Part shown: positions 31,042 through 37,675 of the stretch, piece by piece
How positions within the stretch are numbered: the stretch's first letter is position 1
Layout: each line of letters begins with the position of its first letter
Source of the DNA: Welwitschia mirabilis
Taxonomy: Eukaryota > Gnetophyta > Gnetopsida > Welwitschiales
Length of the DNA: 37,675 bases
Assembly: GCA_051453625.1 (NCBI GenBank)
Contig: JBOZIK010000001.1
Span: forward strand, 114,592,163 to 114,629,837
Direction: 5' to 3'
The notes under the pieces: model-generated
Seen by the model: only the letters and a program-made list of their open reading frames with translations
The model's database searches: none
What the model was told of the DNA's origin: nothing
Program-made: the position numbers and the translations under genes

Positions 31042-34000
31042 AAAAGAAATCTATAAGATAATGCCTAATTTTTATCTATAATAAGCATTATATCTACATT
31101 AAGTGTTACAACAACATATTAATCTCATATGTGTAGTTTAGTCAAGATGGTAATTAAAGTAAAAATTAATTTTAATAGCTCCATTATAGCCCATTTAATT
31201 TAGATATTTCATCAATTCTTGTTCTATAATGCTTATAAAAGTCTATTGGTTGTAAGTTTGAATTCATATTTTTTATTTTCATGTTTGTTTTAGAGTTTTC
31301 TTATTTAGCAACTTATAATTGTAAACTTTAGGAAGAGAAAATGTTACCCAAGGGCTCTCTTTTTCAAAAAATCCAACATGAATACATTAACCTAATATCC
31401 GTATGCTTATGACTCAATTGTTTTAGAATCATTTTTAAAAATGTGTAGATGGGTGAAAGGCACATATGAGCTCTAATTTTTTTAACCAACTTTTGAGTTC
31501 AAGCAATCTATTACTTCCATCCTAGGATCCAATAATGAAAAAAAAGTTAAGACTTTAAAAGAGTTCATTAGGATATTACAAGTAGAGGTTTGTATGCCTT
31601 AGTTTTTCTGGTTAGTTTCTAAGTTGCTACTATGACCTATTACCTTTGATGTTTTAGCACAAGAACTATTATAAAGAATAGAGTATTATTTATCTTACCT
31701 TTAAAGCCACGGTTCTATTCAATTTAAGGAAAACATATTGTCTTTATAATGCCTCATTACCAACAAACCTAGGAATTATCAAAGAAAAGAATGAATTTTG
31801 CTATCATAAGACCATTACTAGCTATGGAATTACAATCATAACTGAGGCCATATGAAAATTTTAGGGATTTAGTGGTAGAGGCCTTAAAGCTTAACCTAAC
31901 TGATAGCCTATGGAATTCATTATGATGTGTTACTTACATACGCTTTTGACTAGCATGGATAATGAGATGATTTGTATGTACTTTATCATCAATAACGGGA
32001 AGTGATTTCATGTGGTTTATGTCCTAGATTGTAAAATGAGGTAGTAACTTAAAGAGAAATTTGAGCAGGATCCATAGTATAAGCTTGGATTGATCTCCTA
32101 TAGATCATATCTTATCTGCTTTGACCCTAACCATTCCATGGATTTCTCCCTTTTGGATTTAGTTATGACTTCCATTCAACTAGTATGTGCTCTAATTTAA
32201 GAATTCTTCTTGATTTTGTATATAATGAATTTCTTATGCCATCAAGTAAATGCATTCATAATGAATTTTTTATACCCTAGAATTTTTGCTTTTATTTTAG
32301 TTCATAGGAATCTAGGTTAAACCTAAAGATTGTAGAGTCAAATTGATAAGTTTTATAAGAAATTTTTATTTTATTTTAATTTTGCAGCTATTAACACAGC
32401 TAGGGCCAAAGTGACATCTCCAATGTTACCTGGATTTGTAACCCCATATTTATGTATGTTAGAAATATCTAGAATTTGGTTAACTAGTAAAAATTAATAT
32501 ATTGAAATAAAAAGACTGTTGAACCTTGCCTAGTCATTACATACAGGAACCTACTTTTGAAGTGACTTAGTTATGATCAAAACATATCCTGAAATGGTGA
32601 TATCATTAATGTTCTAATTTTATAATAATGATATCTTTAATCTATAAAATAAAATTAGATTACCTAGAGCTATTTTTATTCATCCACTACATATTAATAA
32701 TGATGCATATGCTAGATTCTTAAATGATTCTATGATGAGAAGAAATAAAGAGAGTTTCATGATTGGAATTTCTTCTTTGACCATAAAAGTATCCAAACTA
32801 GTGGATTATATACATCTGAATGCCTAGAATCTTGTAGGTATTTTGGATTAGACCCATTTAATTTAGATCAATGTCAAGATTCTTTAATTCAAAAGATAGA
32901 ATTTGAGCCATTACATTGATTAACTGAGCCCATTAATATTTTGCTAATAATAAGGTTCTACCTATAAGATTCCAAGAAGAAGGGCTCAATCTTTAATTGT
33001 TAGCTACAATTAAATAGAACCTTACTAGTGTGCTACCATGGGATGAACCAAAATCAAACTTGTAGATACCTTAGTAGATGTTAGAGATGCCTTCTCTAGA
33101 ATTCACCTTAAAATCTCCTTAACAATCCATTCAATAGAAAGCAACTTTAGCTCTTTGTGATTTGGCAATCTAAGAGTTTCCATTTGCTTTAAAGACCATT
33201 AAGCCTAAAATGAATGTAATTGAGATTTTAATAAAGAGCTTAAAATTTATTATAAATGAGGTAAAAGTTATCAACTTACAAGGCAAACATAATAGATATG
33301 GAACATTGAAGGATATTCATTACTAGCATAAGGGAAAAATAATTGATAAAACATGAGAGTTCTTAGAAGTTATAGCTAAACTAATACAAATAAATAACTC
33401 TCATCAATTTTGATGCAATCAAAGAATGTGATTTATTAATAAACAAGTTCAATTATAATTAGAGGCTAAGAGAATCATATCAAGGAATTTATTTATAGCT
33501 CATTTAACTTAGATGAATCCTTATTAAAAAATATTAAAATTGAAATCTTAGGGCCTTAATTCAAAAAAAAAAAGAAGAAATTAAAGTAAACAACTAAACA
33601 CTTCTTCATACTTAGCATGATTAAATTGAATAATTAATGGTTGAATGTTAAAGAAAATTAAATTAACTAAGTATTTTAATGCACTGAATTAAAGAATAGA
33701 CTCAAGAAACATCATAGCCAAGGATTGTAATAAAGGATTAATAGATTTAAATCAGACCTAGAATTTAGAATTAAGTTAGGGGATAAGTAGATCTAACAGT
33801 TATTTTCATATGCCATTTCTACTCCCAACACTTGATATAACTATTAAAGTCTAGCTAAGTCTTCATTAAAATATTTCATTATCAGCTAGTCAATTTGATT
33901 TTCTTACTTTAAGTACCACTTCTAAGCTCATAATCATTAAGAGCATTATAGGTAAGTCTGAAGTACCTTTTCAAAATTTTCAATTAGATTTTAAAAAGAT

Positions 34001-34675
34001 TATGGATATGGATATCATGGATCATTCAAATAATAGAACATATTTCTTTCAAAAGCTTAGTAATAAGGTTTTAACATAACTCTCCATGATTAAGGAAGTC
34101 ATTCAAATCTCAAAGACATTATCATCATTACTTTAAGATTACCTTAGTTTGACTATCTCATTTTTTACCATTGATGCATAGCCTGCCAAAATTCAAAACC
34201 TACCATAAATTAACATGAAGGAAGTTGGATAATTAGTTAACAAAATGACTGCTCAAATTCATGGTATAGCTTCTTAGGTCATATCAACTTTCGAATAATT
34301 GAAGTAGACTAAAAAAGATAAATTTCAAGATGATGAGATAGATTTTATGAATTCGTTGAAATTTCATTATTAATTTTTATTTACAATTATTTCAAGTATA
34401 GTTAGACTTTAATTATAATTAGTTGTTAAAATGCTTCTTATAATAAATATATAATTATATACATTTAGGTAACTTGATTATAGCAATTACAAATGCCTTG
34501 TAATAAAAATTTTAAAATATAGTGAAGAAAGCAAAATAGAGGTTCTTTGACATTTTTTTTCTTGAGTATCATTAGACAATTAGGCTTATTAAAATCAAAT
34601 ATTTTCAAAGTCAAAGAAAATTGTTTGAACTAACAATTTTGCTTATAATATTATTTAAGCGAAATAATATAACTA
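31042..34675. other. Unassigned stretch with weak plus-strand coding look
   Basis: Long plus-strand frames (31378-31792, 31791-32220, about 33184-33560 and about 33790-34370) can be read with stops only at Gln- or Trp-compatible codons. However, stop density is about 5-8%, near the chance level at this AT content, and no family motif appears. I therefore do not annotate a gene. Confidence 0.4.
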
Positions 34676-34843
34676 AGATGTTTTTATTATTTAACTTTGA
34701 AATGAATTATCTAAGTGAAATAGTTATTTATGAATTTCATAAGCAATGTACTATAGATAAAATGTTTCTTTTAGTTAATTTTAAAATGAATTATCTAAGT
34801 GAAGTAGTTATTTATTAATTCCATAAATTAAACAACCACTATA
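34676..34843 (+). repeat. 84-bp tandem duplication
   Basis: Two copies (34676-34759 and 34760-34843) share AATGAATTATCTAAGTGAA and flanking sequence, offset by exactly 84 bp. Being a multiple of three, the duplication keeps a 65-codon frame open across both copies. The protein meaning of that frame is doubtful. Confidence 0.75.
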
Positions 34844-35268
34844 GTAAATTAAACATTATTTATGATAGATTAAACTATTTTCCTTTCTCAAAATTTAAAT
34901 CCAAGTATTTACAAATTTATAGTAATATGAAATTTTAAATTCATTTGATTGATATTCTTCATGGAACACATATAGGAATAAAAATCATTATCTATTGTAG
35001 TACATTTTATAACCTCTTAACTATAGGGATTTGTTGCTTATGTATTAGCCAAGCATTTTAGAATTAAAGATATTTATTTTGTGTAATTTATTTTTTACTA
35101 TCTCTATTATGTTATGGAAAGAGCTTTCCATGTCATGATCTTAACCTATGAGACTAGCATTATGGATTTAAAATTATAGTCACTAATAGATTAACTAATG
35201 ATGCTAAGAAATTAGTCAAATAATTTCAAATTTAATAGCTATATACACCTTAATACTAGGGTACATCT
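34844..35268. other. Unassigned AT-rich stretch
   Basis: No gene or element was recognised between the 84-bp duplication and the copia-type LTR. Confidence 0.4.
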
Positions 35269-35495
35269 TGTTAGAATACGTTAATGATAGAAGGCTTATA
35301 TATTATTCCATATGTATAAAGTTATAAAATCACTCTATTCAATTGGGTATTTAATCTCCAATGGCTTGTTATAATGATCATCAAAATATTAACATTATTT
35401 GGGAAATTTTTTCAAATCTTGTTCTATGTTTTCTTCTTTACTTATTTTAGTCTTAAGCAGATTTTTCTATATAATATTACTAATGGATTCCCTCA
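35269..35495 (+). repeat. Short (227-bp) copia-type 5' LTR
   Basis: It starts TGTTAGAATACG, the usual plant copia LTR start, and ends in CA (CCCTCA) two bases before a good tRNA-iMet primer-binding site. TATATATTATTCC about 40 bp into it may be the TATA region. No second LTR was recognised in the rest of the window. The 5 bases before the LTR (CATCT) do not recur after its end, so it is not a solo LTR. It is the left end of an element or a truncated copy. Confidence 0.7.
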
Positions 35496-35497
35496 AT

Positions 35498-35509
35498 TGG
35501 TATTAGAGT
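35498..35509 (+). other. Primer-binding site, tRNA-iMet type
   Basis: TGGTATTAGAGT differs from TGGTATCAGAGC only by two C-to-T changes, and the wider context CAATTGGTAT...AAAAC is the classic junction of plant copia elements. It fixes both the right end of the LTR and plus-strand orientation. Confidence 0.78.
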
Positions 35510-37675
35510 CAAAACTATTAGCTATTGCTCAAAAGTTAAAGGGACATTAAGGTTTTAACATGAAATCCTAATCTAGTTTAAAGATCTATGAATTTAGCCT
35601 TGTTAAATCCTACTAGTTTAGAATATAGTATTAGAAGTACAAGATTCTTACCCATTAGTGTGGAATACTCTTTATTTCTAGTGCAAGATTTGGGTGTAAA
35701 ATTTTATAGTGTGGGTTAAAACATACCTATACTATTTTATCTATAACTTTTATATAAGGAATTAAAATGACTATTATAACCCTACTATGGAAAGATTGTA
35801 AAGAGTTCTATAGCATGTAAAGAGGTAAATCTATTTTTCCAATAGTTTTAAAGAAATTTTTAACTAGAAAAAGCTCAAGATTAGTAATACTTATCAATAT
35901 ACCCAAAAGTCTTAGCAAACCTTAATACTATTTTAGTCATGATCTAAGTCTTTAGTATAGCTTAAACACATATTTTAATATTCTTATTTCTTCTCTTTAA
36001 TTGTATAATTTTTGTTTAATTAAAAATCATGTTAAGCAATATCAAGTATAATGTTAACATAGTATAACATAATAAAATAAATTAGAACATGTAATTTAGA
36101 AGACTTAGAATAGAAGTTAAGTGTGAAAATATTTAGAGAAATTACTAGTATTAGCCATCTTCAAATTCTACACATTCTAAAAGGCTTGAAAAGCAAAGTG
36201 AGGATTATGGAAAAAATTGTGTAGGTATTCTTCTTTTTATAGATTATAGCTTACATAGCATGATTGATAAGAATGTTCATGATACTGCATTGTTAATCTT
36301 GAAAATTCATAGAAAAGCTTTTAACTTTAAAATTAATTTAAATTTTTTCATCTTATGAGAAAAATAAATAAAATCAAAATGCGATATGGAAAATCAAATA
36401 AAGTAATCAACATATTAAAGTAAATAAAACATATTATTAATAGATATTTGAAAAATCAATGCGTCATATGCATTTCTCTCATGTAGCCTTATTTACATAT
36501 TCTAGATTATAGAAATTTATTATAAATCTTACAAATAATGATATATTGAAAACTCTCGAATTTTAACACTAGGTTGATAAGCTCATTAAGTCTGAATAAA
36601 TCTTTAGAAAAAATTTGATACATCTTGTTAAGTGACAATGTTAATGTTGCATTAAATGTTAATCTTAATGATGAAGCAAACTTCAGTGATTCCTTTCTAA
36701 TAAGATCTTTTTTTTAAAGTTTAAATTTAAAAGAAAGAAAAAATTAAAACTATTTTGATCAATATTTGAACATCTTCACCAATAACTACCACATATATAG
36801 ACTTAATCATGTAGAAAGTAATTAATTAAGGTTTATTCTAAGCTCTCTAATCACCACAACTTTCTATTTATCAGGATACTCCCTTTAGAAAGAGTGGAAT
36901 TCTTAGCAAAACTATACTTTAATTGATTCATGTGTTTATGTACATATATGTAACTATGAGAGTAAAAGTACTGACATGGATATCACTAGACAAATCATGT
37001 AATACTAAATCTTAATACTAGCTTTTAACTAAATTAATATTAAGAGAAAAGAATAGAAATAAGAATTCTTTTCAGATTTCATGAAATGTTAGAATTGTGT
37101 TACAATTAATAACTGCCCTTTTGAGATACATGCAAATAAAGAGATAAGCTTTAAAATGACTATTTTTAAATATTATTCCTAGTCTAACGTATCTTTGTCA
37201 CATCCACATTTTTGCTTTTCTAATAAAATTTGTAAGTTTATGCTTAATGAAATATTTAGAGAATATTGAATTACTTGAAACCCCAATTGTTGTAATTACC
37301 ATGTTCTTGAAATGCTATATTATTGAGTTGTAATATGAATACCATTTTGTGTAAATGTTTGTACCCAATATTTATATGCTCCTATGGTGGAAATGATATC
37401 TTTTATTTACTTATGTAGTTGAAAGTATCTTGTCAAAATACCTATTCTTGCCTAGGCCATACTGGGAGCAATGATATTTTCATAGTTCTCATCCCATATC
37501 TTTTTGTAACAGATGATAAATCTAGAGTCTAATTACTGAAATAGCATGAGTTCATAAAGGATCGTTGGATCTATGTTAGTGGAAAAATATTCTGATTAAA
37601 TGTATCTCTTTCTGACTATTGGAGTTAAATACTTGAATACATGAACATTTAATGTGTTATTCATTGAGATGAGAG
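35510..37675. other. Region downstream of the copia LTR, unassigned
   Basis: A gag-pol frame should follow the primer-binding site, but no copia gag, integrase or RT motif could be read in either orientation. The element is probably truncated soon after its LTR or decayed beyond recognition. Confidence 0.35.

Noticed and set aside
31378-34370. A seemingly continuous 3-kb decayed plus-strand protein with stops only at Gln/Trp-compatible codons
   Set aside because: Stop frequency in the chosen frames is about 5-8%, close to the 7-8% expected by chance at this AT content, and frames had to be switched several times. No known motif appears. TAA, TAG and TGA can always be explained as Gln or Trp, so that argument alone is empty.
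37087-37110. TGTTAGAATTG as a possible 3' LTR start for the copia-type element
   Set aside because: Homology to the 35269 LTR stops after the first nine bases.

Overview
The window looks like intergenic DNA from a large, old, very AT-rich seed-plant genome. I found no intact gene. Everything I could identify is a decayed transposable element, a tandem repeat or a fragment of organelle origin. Open frames without N runs are at most about 65-95 codons, which is what chance gives at this base composition. A plant origin rests on the LINE ORF1 type (DUF4283 plus a CCHC knuckle), LTR elements primed by initiator-methionine tRNA, a plant-type Ty3/gypsy polyprotein, and a piece of plastid tRNA-Gln. 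Strong loss of CpG, with stop codons that mostly read as CAA/CAG/CGA to TAA/TAG/TGA or TGG to TGA/TAG, points to long-term deamination of methylated cytosine. A gnetophyte such as Welwitschia, whose genome is reported as unusually AT-rich for this reason, would fit, but that is inference.

Layout. 1-1440: unassigned, with two assembly gaps. 1440-3890: an antisense LINE remnant (ORF1, endonuclease, start of the RT linker; RT absent). 3890-11239: unassigned AT-rich DNA with a 601-N gap whose edges carry an inverted repeat and a primer-binding-like site. 11240-21705: the centrepiece, a Ty3/gypsy element of about 10.5 kb. It has two diverged LTRs (TATA and AATAAA conserved in both), a tRNA-iMet primer-binding site, an unusually long leader of about 4.8 kb, and dead gag, protease, reverse transcriptase, RNase H, integrase and a chromodomain-like tail. 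The leader holds an antisense LINE 3' end, a plastid trnQ fragment, a gap, and a very regular tandem array that switches from a 101-bp to a 91-bp period.

21706-28230: unassigned apart from a second gag-type zinc knuckle at 23.1 kb and a short tandem repeat at 27.0 kb. 28.2-29.6 kb: LTR-like sequence with a row of small hairpins and a GACATCC minisatellite. 29.6-35.27 kb: unassigned, with a 15-bp and an 84-bp tandem repeat. 35269-35509: a short copia-type LTR followed by a clear primer-binding site. The rest is unassigned.

Nothing here forms a working pathway. The interest lies in how the elements are nested, how they decayed, the leader array, and a probable false gap in the assembly at 19301-19400.
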